DNA from: JBJFCE01 sp964437825
GTDB taxonomy: Bacteria > Bacillota > Clostridia > Lachnospirales > Lachnospiraceae
Direction of reading: 5' to 3'
Length of the DNA: 11,852 nt
Assembly (NCBI GenBank): GCA_964437825.1
Contig: CAYTIH010000063.1
Location: forward strand, 1-11,852
The first letter of the stretch is position 1. Each line of letters opens with the position of its first letter. Below the pieces are notes generated by a model. That model was not told where the DNA came from and did not search any database. It saw only the letters and a program-made list of their open reading frames with translations. A program made the translations under genes and the position numbers. Below are positions 1-6,294 of this stretch, in pieces.

Positions 1-134
1 CCGCTTTCGCGGATTTCCCGCCGCCCCGTTGCTGACGCTCCGGAATGGGGATTAAGATGTCATATTTCACGGTATGTTGCTTCTATTCAAATCGTATCAA
101 ACAGGCTGCGCATTAAATTCCCTAACGCCGCATC

Positions 135-476
135 TCATTTCCTGACATATTTCCGGTATAAATGATTATGATAAAGGATCATGAGGATCAGACCTCCGAA
201 GGTCTCTCCGATAATTGAAACACATAGGACCGTTCCGTTTTCAAAGGGAAGCCATATCAGATAAGCAGCAAACATTCCAAGTCCGTAAATGATCCACATA
301 TATCCATGTTTTTTATTATAGGCTTTCACGTCTGTAACCTGCGAAACGGAAGGCGGTTTTTCACCCGACCAGAACCCGACCGGGATGCTGCTCCTGATCT
401 CCAGCGCTCCCAGCACAACAAAAATCAGTGCGCAAAATCCGCAGATTCCGAGTCCGATCACTTCTCCTGCACTCAT
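135..476 (-). CDS. Small three-helix membrane protein, unknown function
   Basis: This 113-residue protein has three predicted membrane segments, at about residues 5-25, 59-77 and 82-103. Between the first two lies a polar loop with a characteristic stretch, EIRSSIPVGFWSGEKPP (26-42), then DVKAYNKKHG (49-58). Similar small proteins with a PVGF-GEKPP loop and a following YNKKHG motif occur in Clostridia by my recollection, but I cannot give a characterised function. The start is supported by AAAGGAGA seven bases or less upstream of the ATG. It is the last gene of a minus-strand operon, 34 bases after the HAAS-domain gene, so it probably shares the padR promoter. No T-rich terminator hairpin is seen between its stop and the window edge. 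Confidence 0.85.
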   Translation of the reverse strand: MSAGEVIGLGICGFCALIFVVLGALEIRSSIPVGFWSGEKPPSVSQVTDVKAYNKKHGYMWIIYGLGMFAAYLIWLPFENGTVLCVSIIGETFGGLILMILYHNHLYRKYVRK

Positions 477-510
477 AACGATCTCCTTTCAACCCCCGGT
501 AAAGCGGAGT

Positions 511-1161
511 TTATCTCATAAACAATCCGGCAAGCATTAAGTCCTCATCCAATGTGATCGTAAACAGGACGCTGGTATTTTCATAGGCAACGTTAATTTG
601 TGTTACTGCATAGTTTTCATTCATTTGTGACACTTCCGCCATATATGAAGTCCCAAAGGAAACAAAGCCGCCCCAGTCCTGATCAATCCGGGCTTTCGCC
701 TCATCGATATACTCCTTTGTCACATAAGTCTCCATCTCCTGCGTGATATAGGAACGCTGAAGCGTGTCATAATCCTCCTCATTTAACAGGGTAATGATGG
801 TTTCCACTTGACTGATCACGGTATCCTCCTCAAACCTTGTGCTGTCCTCCATCGATTTTTGTTTGGGAATCCACCAATATAACAGCCCTCCCAAAAGAGC
901 CAGAAAGATAACTGCTGCTGCCGCCATTTTGAGAACGAAGCTTCTTTTTGCCTTTTTCAGTTCTTCCTTTGGCATATTTTCATTAAATTCCTCAGCAAGC
1001 TGTGAGGCGCTTCCCATTTCCGAGAATATTTGATCCATGGTCCGCCCTTCCTCCAAAGCAATGCCGATATCCGACCGAAGCTGCTTTGCAATTTCTTTCT
1101 TTTTTGTACCCGAACACTTTAATTTTCTGACGACTGCTTTGATATAAGCATTCTGATCCAT
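511..1161 (-). CDS. HAAS-domain membrane protein with DUF3887-like C-terminus
   Basis: The 216-residue product has a cytoplasmic helical N-terminus (1-65) with the pattern of HAAS/DUF1700 domains: an opening KxL helix, a second helix with LRSDIGIALEEG, and a closing MGSASQLAEEFN helix. A single transmembrane segment follows at about 77-98, then an exported C-terminal domain (about 112-216) resembling DUF3887, marked by LLNEEDYDTL. In Firmicutes such HAAS proteins are usually encoded directly downstream of a PadR regulator and are thought to act with it in signalling. Here the ATG lies three bases after the padR stop, and the SD GGAGGAG sits in the last padR codons, so translation is likely coupled. 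The ligand or partner is unknown. Confidence 0.85.
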   Translation of the reverse strand: MDQNAYIKAVVRKLKCSGTKKKEIAKQLRSDIGIALEEGRTMDQIFSEMGSASQLAEEFNENMPKEELKKAKRSFVLKMAAAAVIFLALLGGLLYWWIPKQKSMEDSTRFEEDTVISQVETIITLLNEEDYDTLQRSYITQEMETYVTKEYIDEAKARIDQDWGGFVSFGTSYMAEVSQMNENYAVTQINVAYENTSVLFTITLDEDLMLAGLFMR

Positions 1162-1164
1162 TCT

Positions 1165-1500
1165 TTACTCCTCCAAAATTGACGTGACATGCCCGCTGAA
1201 CTTCTTCCACAATTCACATAGTTCTGCCAGCTCCGACCTGCCCTTTTCGGTAATCATATAATATTTTCTGGAGACCTGTTTTCCCTTTGGTTCACTCCAG
1301 CGGCTTTCCACCAGCGCTTCATCCTCGAGACGGTACAAAATCGGATATAAGGTCCCTTCTTTTAAGGAAAACATATCCTCACTTTTTTCCTTTAATTCAC
1401 TAATCAGCTGATAGCCGTACTTTTCCTTCTGCGCCAGAAGCTTTAATAACAGAATTTCCAGTATGCCCTTTTTCATCTGCATTTCATATTTTTGATTCAA
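1165..1500 (-). CDS. PadR-family transcriptional regulator
   Basis: The 111-residue protein is a compact PadR winged-helix protein. The first helix KGILEILLLKLLAQKEKYGY (11-30) is followed by SLKEGTLYPILYRLEDEALV (45-64) as the recognition helix, and by a beta-wing ending RKYYMITEKGR (79-89). A short dimerisation helix closes the protein, as in subfamily 2 PadR proteins. The start codon is TTG: AGAGGTGA lies four bases upstream of it. The in-frame ATG codons at residues 7 and 9 have no SD, although the sequence from residue 9 resembles many PadR N-termini. It is first in the operon and probably represses it through the two palindromes overlapping its own promoter. The inducer cannot be told from sequence. 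Confidence 0.93.
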   Translation of the reverse strand: MNQKYEMQMKKGILEILLLKLLAQKEKYGYQLISELKEKSEDMFSLKEGTLYPILYRLEDEALVESRWSEPKGKQVSRKYYMITEKGRSELAELCELWKKFSGHVTSILEE

Positions 1501-1512
1501 GCTCTCACCTCT

Positions 1513-1543
1513 GCTAAGTATTTAGCATTGCTATGTATATAGT
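1513..1543. promoter_or_regulatory. Tandem palindromes, candidate PadR operator
   Basis: Two related 14-bp palindromes lie 17 bp apart: GCTAAGTATTTAGC (1513-1526), with perfect five-base arms, and GCTATGTATATAGT (1530-1543), with one arm mismatch. They match the consensus GCTAWGTATWTAGY. The second covers the -10 box and the first the initial transcribed region. PadR proteins commonly autoregulate through dyads of this kind, so the assignment is inference from position and symmetry. Confidence 0.6.
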
Positions 1544-1567
1544 ATAATATCCCGGTCTTATTGTCAA
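1539..1567 (-). promoter_or_regulatory. padR operon promoter
   Basis: On the minus strand a perfect -35 TTGACA (1562-1567) is followed after 17 bases by TACTAT (1539-1544), a good vegetative sigma-A type promoter. It lies about 40-65 bases upstream of the padR start. An alternative -10, TATACT, is displaced by two bases. The -10 box is inside the second candidate PadR operator. Confidence 0.8.
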
Positions 1568-1570
1568 TCG

Positions 1571-1646
1571 AAAGTTTCCTCAAACCTTACCGATAAAGTT
1601 TCACCATGCCTTACTGATATTGCAGGTTTGTCAAGCCTTACCGATA
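1571..1646 (-). repeat. Three abutting ~25-bp tandem units upstream of padR
   Basis: Read on the minus strand, three units of 27, 24 and 25 bases follow one another without a gap (1646-1620, 1619-1596, 1595-1571). Each begins TATCRGTAAGG and contains AAAC near its end; the second and third are alike through GAAACTT. The array ends three bases before the -35 box of the padR promoter. The period is a little over two helical turns, so the cores would fall near one face of the DNA. It may be a regulator-binding array or a small dispersed repeat. Confidence 0.7.
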
Positions 1647-1678
1647 TGGTTGGCGGAAAATACAATTATTCCATACTC

Positions 1679-1894
1679 CTATGAAGAAGATGCCTTTTTG
1701 TGTGACGGAGAGGAATGTTCACAGGAGAAATCTTCATAATATTGAACGGCCCCGTATTCCTCTTCCAATTCCAGATATTTCTGATAATAAGCTTCGTAAA
1801 TACTGTCATACTGCTTCACTGTCTGCTCATGCTCCGAGACTTCATCCTGCGGTACATTCCTTCACTTCTGCCTGCCGTCATGCCCCTTTAACAT
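1679..1894 (-). pseudogene. 71-codon small gene interrupted by in-frame TGA
   Basis: An ATG at 1894 is preceded by AAAAGGGGAA at suitable spacing and an extended -10 promoter. It opens a frame reading MLKGHDGRQK, then TGA (1864-1862), then 60 uninterrupted codons to TAG at 1679. The downstream part reads like a genuine soluble, helical, acidic protein: YDSIYEAYYQKYLELEEEYG followed by VQYYEDF and a Ser/Lys-rich tail. No good alternative start with an SD is visible after the TGA. A single C-to-T change of an Arg CGA codon would explain it. I do not recognise the family. Readthrough, a sequencing error, or a real 10-codon leader peptide are alternatives. Confidence 0.5.
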
Positions 1895-1948
1895 GAAAAT
1901 TCCCCTTTTCGTTTGTAACTGTTTTTTCTATGCTTTCTAAATAAATTA

Positions 1949-1957
1949 ATTATACCA
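1949..1957 (-). promoter_or_regulatory. Extended -10 promoter of the interrupted small gene
   Basis: The minus strand reads TGGTATAAT, a perfect TATAAT (1949-1954) with the TGn extension. No good -35 box is present at 15-18 bases, which an extended -10 can tolerate. It lies about 55 bases upstream of the ATG at 1894. Confidence 0.5.
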
Positions 1958-2057
1958 TATAACATTTTCCGGCAGCGGTAGATGCGCTTTCCTGAAATTT
2001 TAATTATTCAATTATTTTTTCTGTGCGTATCTGCGCCTTTCCGTATTCTGATTATAG

Positions 2058-3875
2058 TCAGGCTGTCGGTATCCGCAGGATCTGTCCAATGGTTAAAATA
2101 TCACTGCTAAGACCGTTCAGACTTTTGATGGCATCCACTGTTGTACCGTATCTGCGCGACAGCAGCCAAAGCGTATCTCCCGAACGCACCGTGTATTCAA
2201 AATATGGTGCAGCCGCCTGAGACGGTATTTTGAGTATCTGGCCGATGTTTATCAAATCACCGGTCAGTCCGTTTAAGCTTTTGATGGCATCCACTGTTGT
2301 ACCGTATCTGCGCGACAGCAGCCAAAGCGTATCTCCCGAACGCACCGTGTATTCGATATAACCGCTCCCCGTTCCGGGCAGCGGCACATTTTCCTGAATA
2401 CTCCGATAAGTGTCATAAAGCGCTCTCCATGTGAGCGGTCCGACATTTCCGTCCGGGTCAAGCCCCATTGCCTGCTGAAACGCGATTACCGATTGCTGAG
2501 TTTCCCTTCCGAAGGTACCGTCCTGAGCCGGTGCCGGAACGGTGGGATAATACTCGGCAATCAAATCCAAAAGATACTGCAGCGTAATGACATCCTGCCC
2601 TTTCGACCCTCTGCGCAGTACGGAGGAGGGCGGAACCGTCCCGATTCCAAGCGTATTCCCCTCACTGTTAAGCTCCGCAAGTCTGGTAACCGCAGTATAC
2701 AGACTTGAAATCTTGTACCATGTGGACTTACCGACAATCCCGTCCGGCGTTAGGTTAAAGACACTTTGAAATTTGGTTACCGCCGCTTTGGTGCTGTTTT
2801 GAAACACTCCCGTGTCATCAGTAATCACAGGAATTGCAGGATAATTGCGCCGGATTCGGTTTAAATAAGTCTGGATCGTCTCCACATCAAGCCCTGTACT
2901 GCCCGTCCGAAGCGGTGTTCCGGGATAGGACTCCAGAACATCCGTAATAATATTCGTCTGCGCAATTTCCACATCGTTCGGATAATAGGTACGCAAAATC
3001 TGTAAAGGACTCAACCCCTGATTTGCAAGCGTAACCGTTCCCCACTGGGAAAGTCCCGGGCAGGCCGCCGTCGTCCCGTTGCAAAAGGAGGTAAAATAGG
3101 GTGCAATCTGCCCCTGTCTTCGAACATACTCGTTAAAAATCTCATCCACAATCCGGCTGATTGATTCGTAAATCGGCCTCCCATACACAAAGTACTGGTC
3201 ATAAGCCGTACTGTTTGTAATATCAAAACCATATCCGCGGCTTTTATACCATTCGGTATAAACCCGGTTGAGGGCAAAAGTAATTATGGCATAGATATTG
3301 GCTGTCAAAGAAGACTGCGGCCAGGTCGGATAAATTTCACTGCTGACCACATTTTTTACATATTCCGGAAATGATATCTGCACATCGGACGCGGAGGAAC
3401 TTGGACTTCCCAAATGCACTGTAATCGGATTTGGTATGACTACCTGACGCAGCACATACGGTTCCGCAACCGGCCCCTCCTGATTTCGGCTGCCCCGCAT
3501 GGCAGCAGCAGGCTTTCCGATGACAATATCCGTCTGGATCGGACTGCGCTGATTCTCCCGCATCGGTACAAGCATCAGTGGCTGTATCGCGGTTTCCCCC
3601 TCAAGGATGGGGATCCCGGAAACATAAATAGAATTGAACCCTCCCATTTGTGCAAGTACATTGTAGCTTACATAGGGCGTCCCGGAAAAGTTCGGATCCA
3701 AAGATAAGCTTCGATCCACCGTTTCCAGCGAAAGTCTCTGCGTCTCTCCGTTTTCATCGGTTGTCAAATCAAATATACCGCGGTCCCGGTCGTCAAAAAC
3801 CCTGACCCTTACACCGGCGAGCGGAACCGCATCATGCGCCGTCCGCGCCTGTATGATCAAAAAACCCGTAGCCAT
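2058..3875 (-). CDS. SpoIID-like / peptidoglycan-binding / LysM spore-type protein
   Basis: The preferred product has 605 residues. Residues 3-61 resemble a carboxypeptidase-regulatory-like beta domain (PLAGVRVRVFD, TTDENGET). Residues about 169-300 match the SpoIID lytic transglycosylase fold: FPEYVKNVVSSEIYPTWP with the conserved Glu at 180, and CPGLSQWG plus ILRTYYPND near the end. Two peptidoglycan-binding helical domains follow (about 321-391 and 418-488), then two LysM repeats (about 507-551 and 559-603). There is no signal peptide, which suits a mother-cell product deposited on the forespore, as with SafA-like coat proteins; this is inference. A TTG nine codons upstream extends the frame, but the SD AAAAAGGAGA lies inside that extension, so the ATG at 3875 is preferred. 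The gene stands alone, divergent from the TraX gene. Confidence 0.88.
   Translation of the reverse strand: MATGFLIIQARTAHDAVPLAGVRVRVFDDRDRGIFDLTTDENGETQRLSLETVDRSLSLDPNFSGTPYVSYNVLAQMGGFNSIYVSGIPILEGETAIQPLMLVPMRENQRSPIQTDIVIGKPAAAMRGSRNQEGPVAEPYVLRQVVIPNPITVHLGSPSSSASDVQISFPEYVKNVVSSEIYPTWPQSSLTANIYAIITFALNRVYTEWYKSRGYGFDITNSTAYDQYFVYGRPIYESISRIVDEIFNEYVRRQGQIAPYFTSFCNGTTAACPGLSQWGTVTLANQGLSPLQILRTYYPNDVEIAQTNIITDVLESYPGTPLRTGSTGLDVETIQTYLNRIRRNYPAIPVITDDTGVFQNSTKAAVTKFQSVFNLTPDGIVGKSTWYKISSLYTAVTRLAELNSEGNTLGIGTVPPSSVLRRGSKGQDVITLQYLLDLIAEYYPTVPAPAQDGTFGRETQQSVIAFQQAMGLDPDGNVGPLTWRALYDTYRSIQENVPLPGTGSGYIEYTVRSGDTLWLLSRRYGTTVDAIKSLNGLTGDLINIGQILKIPSQAAAPYFEYTVRSGDTLWLLSRRYGTTVDAIKSLNGLSSDILTIGQILRIPTA
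2122..2354 (-). repeat. Perfect 77-bp direct repeat within the LysM coding region
   Basis: Positions 2122-2198 and 2278-2354 are identical over 77 bases, with a period of 156 bp or exactly 52 codons. They encode the N-terminal two-thirds of the two LysM repeats, from EYTVRSGDTLWLLS to DAIKSL. The flanking linker and the last third of each LysM differ, so identity is confined to one block. Confidence 0.95.
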
Positions 3876-3886
3876 AAATTTCAATT

Positions 3887-3896
3887 TCTCCTTTTT
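3887..3896 (-). promoter_or_regulatory. Ribosome binding site deciding the SpoIID-LysM start
   Basis: The minus strand reads AAAAAGGAGA, a strong SD, with 12 bases between GGAG and the ATG at 3875. That spacing is long but usable. The SD is incompatible with initiation at the upstream TTG (3902), whose reading frame runs through it. Confidence 0.65.
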
Positions 3897-3915
3897 CCAC
3901 AAAATCCTATATCAT

Positions 3916-3943
3916 ATACATATGAAGGAGAAACCGTAACAGT
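3916..3943 (-). promoter_or_regulatory. Possible sporulation (sigma-K-like) promoter
   Basis: On the minus strand AC (3943-3942) is followed after exactly 17 bases by CATATGTAT (3924-3916). The sigma-K consensus is AC, 16-17 bases, CATAnnnTA, so the last two bases are swapped. The expected start point would give a leader of about 30 bases. A weak vegetative reading, TTACGG with 17 bases to TATGAT, overlaps it. The call rests partly on the spore-like nature of the product. Confidence 0.25.
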
Positions 3944-3982
3944 TACTTTCTTTTTACTATATCGCGATTTTGTAATTCTCTA

Positions 3983-4010
3983 TTGTTTTTTTAATAAAAT
4001 AGTATAAAAT
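3983..4010 (+). promoter_or_regulatory. Candidate promoter of the TraX-family gene
   Basis: TTGTTT (3983-3988) and TAAAAT (4005-4010) are spaced by 16 bases; an overlapping TATAAA (4003-4008) would have a 14-base spacer. The leader contains an imperfect hairpin at 4028-4053, with GCCG pairing CGGC and GGAA pairing TTCC around a CACA loop, just before the SD. Confidence 0.45.
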
Positions 4011-4074
4011 TGTAGCATAAAACATTAGCCGATGCGGAACACATTCCTCCGGCTGGAAAAGGGGATTCTAACAT

Positions 4075-5097
4075 ATGGAAACTGCACAGACTATACAGTC
4101 ATCCGCCGCACCGGCCAAAAAAGGAATCAGCGGCAGCACCATTAAACTGATCGCAATTATTGCCATGCTGATTGACCACATCGGCGCTACCATCCTTGAA
4201 CGTATGCTTATGAACCGGGGCTTTGGACTCGTTTACGGAAATGATGACATGCTCTCAAACTGGTTTCAGCAGGGAACAAATGCGATTCTGTTTATCTTCT
4301 ACATCGGCATGCGTCTGATCGGACGCTTTGGTTTTCCGATTTTCTGCTTTTTATTAGTGGAAGGCTTTTTACATACACACAGCCGTGCAAAATATGCGCT
4401 TCGCCTGTTCCTGTTCGCTCTCATTTCCGAGATTCCTTTTGACCTTGCTTTTATGGGGAAGGTTGTTTATATCGGCTATCAGAATGTTTTCTTTACCTTG
4501 TTTATCGGACTGATTGCCTTGTGGGCTTTCGATACAATTGCTAACCGCCTGAGGGGCGGCGTACCCGCCGTGCTGTTCCGGATCGGAGGATATCTGCTTC
4601 CCTCCCTTTATGCGGCGGTCGTACTTACCAATCTGACCTTCAACACGATTTTTGTAGAATTTCAGGATGTCCTGAGTAACCCTTACTATCTTGTCGGAAT
4701 TTTCTGGGTCATTCTGGCGCTCATTACCGTACTGATCGTTCACCTTTACGGCAAAAAAAGAGACTCCCAACGGAGCCGTGTTCTTTGTGCCGATCTGACC
4801 GTTCTGACAATCGCCATGCTGCTTGCAGATCTCCTGCAGACCGACTATTCCGGTATGGGTGTTTTGACTATCTGCATCATGTACGCATGCCGCCGGAGTA
4901 AAGTAAAGGAAATGCTGGCCGGCTGTATTGTTCTGACTATTATGAGCTTCATGGAAGTAACCTCCTTCCTTATGCTGATCCCGATCGCAAAATACAACGG
5001 AAAGCGCGGACTGAATATCAAATATTTCTTCTATGCTTTTTATCCGGTTCATCTGGCTCTGCTGTATCTGATCTGCAGACTGATGGGGATTGCTTAG
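4075..5097 (+). CDS. TraX family membrane protein
   Basis: The 340-residue, strongly hydrophobic protein has about eight or nine membrane segments. It carries the TraX hallmarks: STIKLIAIIAMLIDHIGA near the N-terminus (21-38), GRFGFPIFCFLLVEGF (83-98), SRAKYALRLFLFALISEIPF (103-122), LLQTDYSGMGVL (253-264) and the C-terminal YNGKRGLNIKYFFYAFYPVH (307-326). F-plasmid TraX acetylates pilin; chromosomal homologues in Firmicutes have no pilin and are presumed integral-membrane acyltransferases for some envelope substrate. The SD AAAAGGGGA lies nine bases before the ATG. No conjugation genes are nearby, so a mobile-element role is not indicated. A 227-codon frame on the opposite strand is the shadow of its hydrophobic codons. 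Confidence 0.9.
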   Translation: METAQTIQSSAAPAKKGISGSTIKLIAIIAMLIDHIGATILERMLMNRGFGLVYGNDDMLSNWFQQGTNAILFIFYIGMRLIGRFGFPIFCFLLVEGFLHTHSRAKYALRLFLFALISEIPFDLAFMGKVVYIGYQNVFFTLFIGLIALWAFDTIANRLRGGVPAVLFRIGGYLLPSLYAAVVLTNLTFNTIFVEFQDVLSNPYYLVGIFWVILALITVLIVHLYGKKRDSQRSRVLCADLTVLTIAMLLADLLQTDYSGMGVLTICIMYACRRSKVKEMLAGCIVLTIMSFMEVTSFLMLIPIAKYNGKRGLNIKYFFYAFYPVHLALLYLICRLMGIA

Positions 5098-5483
5098 GGC
5101 GTTTCCCCTACTTCCCTCTTGCCGCCTTCGCCGGATACCACCTCTGAAACCGGGCCGTAAAAATTCCCATAAAGCTCGGCATTATGGAATTAACCGCACC
5201 TGTGAAAGAGCCTATTTGGGTTCCCTTACAGGGCATATGGATACCGCCTGCATGTTCTTTGGAATTCCCCTTTCCGGCGCCCGGTTCTTCCTCATTTCCT
5301 CCCGCCGTACCTTCTGCAGAGCCAAAATACCGGTCCCAATTCAGCTGGAAATGGCATAAAAAAGACACTCCTTTTTATATGATAAGGAATGCCTCTAAGT
5401 AATCCGGGCTTTTTCTCCAAAGCCGCGGGGCGCCTTTCAACAGGAACCCCTTGCACCTTGCTTTTTAGCAGAAAGGCATTTGT
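5098..5483. other. 386-bp intergenic region without a convincing gene
   Basis: Open frames overlap here on both strands, none with both a good start and recognisable protein features. The longest, 86 codons on the minus strand (5368-5108), starts at a GTG that overlaps its own SD, so it cannot easily be initiated. Its translation has protein-like composition, with GAVNSIMPSFMGIF near the end. Structure includes GGCTTT/AAAGCC (5407-5424), TAGGG/CCCTA at the TraX stop (5095-5110), and GGGG/CCCC arms around 5427-5450. Open frames on both strands together with several dyads would suit a structured RNA as well as a degraded gene. I could match it to no known RNA class; no tmRNA, RNase P or SRP signature was seen. 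Confidence 0.4.
5212..5391 (-). other. SD-masking hairpin followed by two ATGA-overlapping micro-ORFs
   Basis: On the minus strand the SD AAAAAGGAG (5376-5368) can pair upstream as CATTCCTT/AAGGAGTG (5391-5384 with 5373-5366, one G-U pair). It can alternatively pair downstream as AAAAAG/CTTTTT (5376-5371 with 5364-5359). The ATG at 5357 has ideal spacing and opens a 21-codon frame, MPFPAELGPVFWLCRRYGGRK without its last residue limit exceeded, ending at TGA 5292. A second ATG at 5295 overlaps that stop as ATGA, is preceded by GGGAGG, and opens a 27-codon frame ending at 5212. Neither peptide resembles anything I know, and chance is possible. Confidence 0.25.
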
Positions 5484-6218
5484 ATGATTGATCCCATCCA
5501 TAATCAGGCATATCAGGAATATACCAAAATCAATCGTCAGAAGTTATCACACCCTACTGATGAAAAGTTTACGATGGATTCCTCTCTGACCGGGAATCCT
5601 TCAGACAAGCATGCTTCTGACGGTGTCATTTATGAACCGGGCCAAAATCAGTCGAAAGCCCCGGAAACGCCGGCGCCCTCCGGCATCCATAGAAATACAG
5701 CCAACATAGGCCGCTCTCAGGCAGATCCACAGCAAAATGATACGCGGGCAGATTCTGTCAAACACGAAGCGGCCGTCAAAAATACTCCGCCCGTGACCGA
5801 GATCTTTCGCCGTCTGTTCCAGAATATACTTCAATCCATCAAAAAAGTCCTGTCGGCTATTTGGGGCAGCAATCCCGAAAAAATACAGGATACCTCTGCG
5901 GGCGGGCACCAAACGGACTCCATTGATATTGAGCAGCCGGACGCTGATGAAACCGCGCTTCTTTCCGCCGCAAAGCAGCAGGACGCCGATGAAGCCGCAG
6001 ATACAGATCCGGATACTTTGGACCGAAACATAAAAACAGCTCTGAAATCCGGTGATACCGCGGCTTTCAGAGCTTTACTGTCCGACGATGGGCGCAAAAT
6101 TCCTGCCAGGAACTCCTCCCTGCTGACCTACTATGATTCCAAGGGACGGCTGATCCGTTTAGATCCCTCCGATCAGCACAGAATCCTGCACGGTGACAGA
6201 GGAAGCAGGAAATCCTGA
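5484..6218 (+). CDS. Conserved-looking protein of unknown function with an amphipathic helix
   Basis: The 244-residue protein is mostly hydrophilic and low in complexity: Pro/Gln/Asn/Asp-rich at 30-103 and acidic at 135-180. The central segment VTEIFRRLFQNILQSIKKVL (104-123), continuing to SAIW, is a basic amphipathic helix that could lie on a membrane. The C-terminus is the most protein-like part: DRNIKTALKSGDTAAFRALL (180-199), PARNSSLLTYYDSKGRLI (207-224) and RILHGDRGS. I recall similar C-termini in other Lachnospiraceae proteins but no function. There is no signal peptide. The SD AAAGG lies seven bases before the ATG. The gene is single and is followed by a hairpin shared with the convergent anti-sigma gene. 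Confidence 0.8.
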   Translation: MIDPIHNQAYQEYTKINRQKLSHPTDEKFTMDSSLTGNPSDKHASDGVIYEPGQNQSKAPETPAPSGIHRNTANIGRSQADPQQNDTRADSVKHEAAVKNTPPVTEIFRRLFQNILQSIKKVLSAIWGSNPEKIQDTSAGGHQTDSIDIEQPDADETALLSAAKQQDADEAADTDPDTLDRNIKTALKSGDTAAFRALLSDDGRKIPARNSSLLTYYDSKGRLIRLDPSDQHRILHGDRGSRKS

Positions 6219-6244
6219 CTTCGCTTACCGCATGGATCCTCTGC

Positions 6245-6294
6245 AAAAACCGCTGCAGGGAATTCCTCCTGCGGGGCAGTACTTGTTTTATTTT
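6245..6294. terminator. Candidate bidirectional terminator
   Basis: CTGCAGG (6253-6259) pairs with CCTGCGG (6268-6274), with one G-T pair, around GAATTCCT. On the minus strand, for the anti-sigma gene ending at 6288, the stem is followed by CGG and TTTTT (6249-6245). On the plus strand a broken T-tract (6284-6294) begins about ten bases after the stem and overlaps the end of the convergent gene, so the minus-strand role is better supported. Confidence 0.5.

Noticed and set aside
1..70. Minus-strand frame from a GTG at 70 running off the window edge
   Set aside because: Only 23 codons are visible, there is no good SD, and the translation resembles no known protein. CCCC/GGGG and CCGC/GCGG pairing in the same stretch suggests intergenic DNA.
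1862..1864. In-frame TGA as a selenocysteine codon
   Set aside because: No convincing SECIS-like hairpin directly follows, and the protein has no redox motif around the position.
4369..5052. 227-codon minus-strand frame opposite the TraX gene
   Set aside because: It is a shadow: hydrophobic codons read backwards give polar Asn/Gln/Lys codons. It has no SD and no domain, while the plus-strand frame has clear family motifs.
5108..5368. 86-codon minus-strand frame as a real gene
   Set aside because: The GTG start overlaps the SD, and a TAA lies just upstream in frame. It is kept only as part of the unexplained gap, although the composition is protein-like.
5831..6097. Minus-strand frames inside 5484-6218
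   Set aside because: They are Ser/Ala-rich shadows of the acidic, Ala/Asp-rich plus-strand protein and lack an SD.
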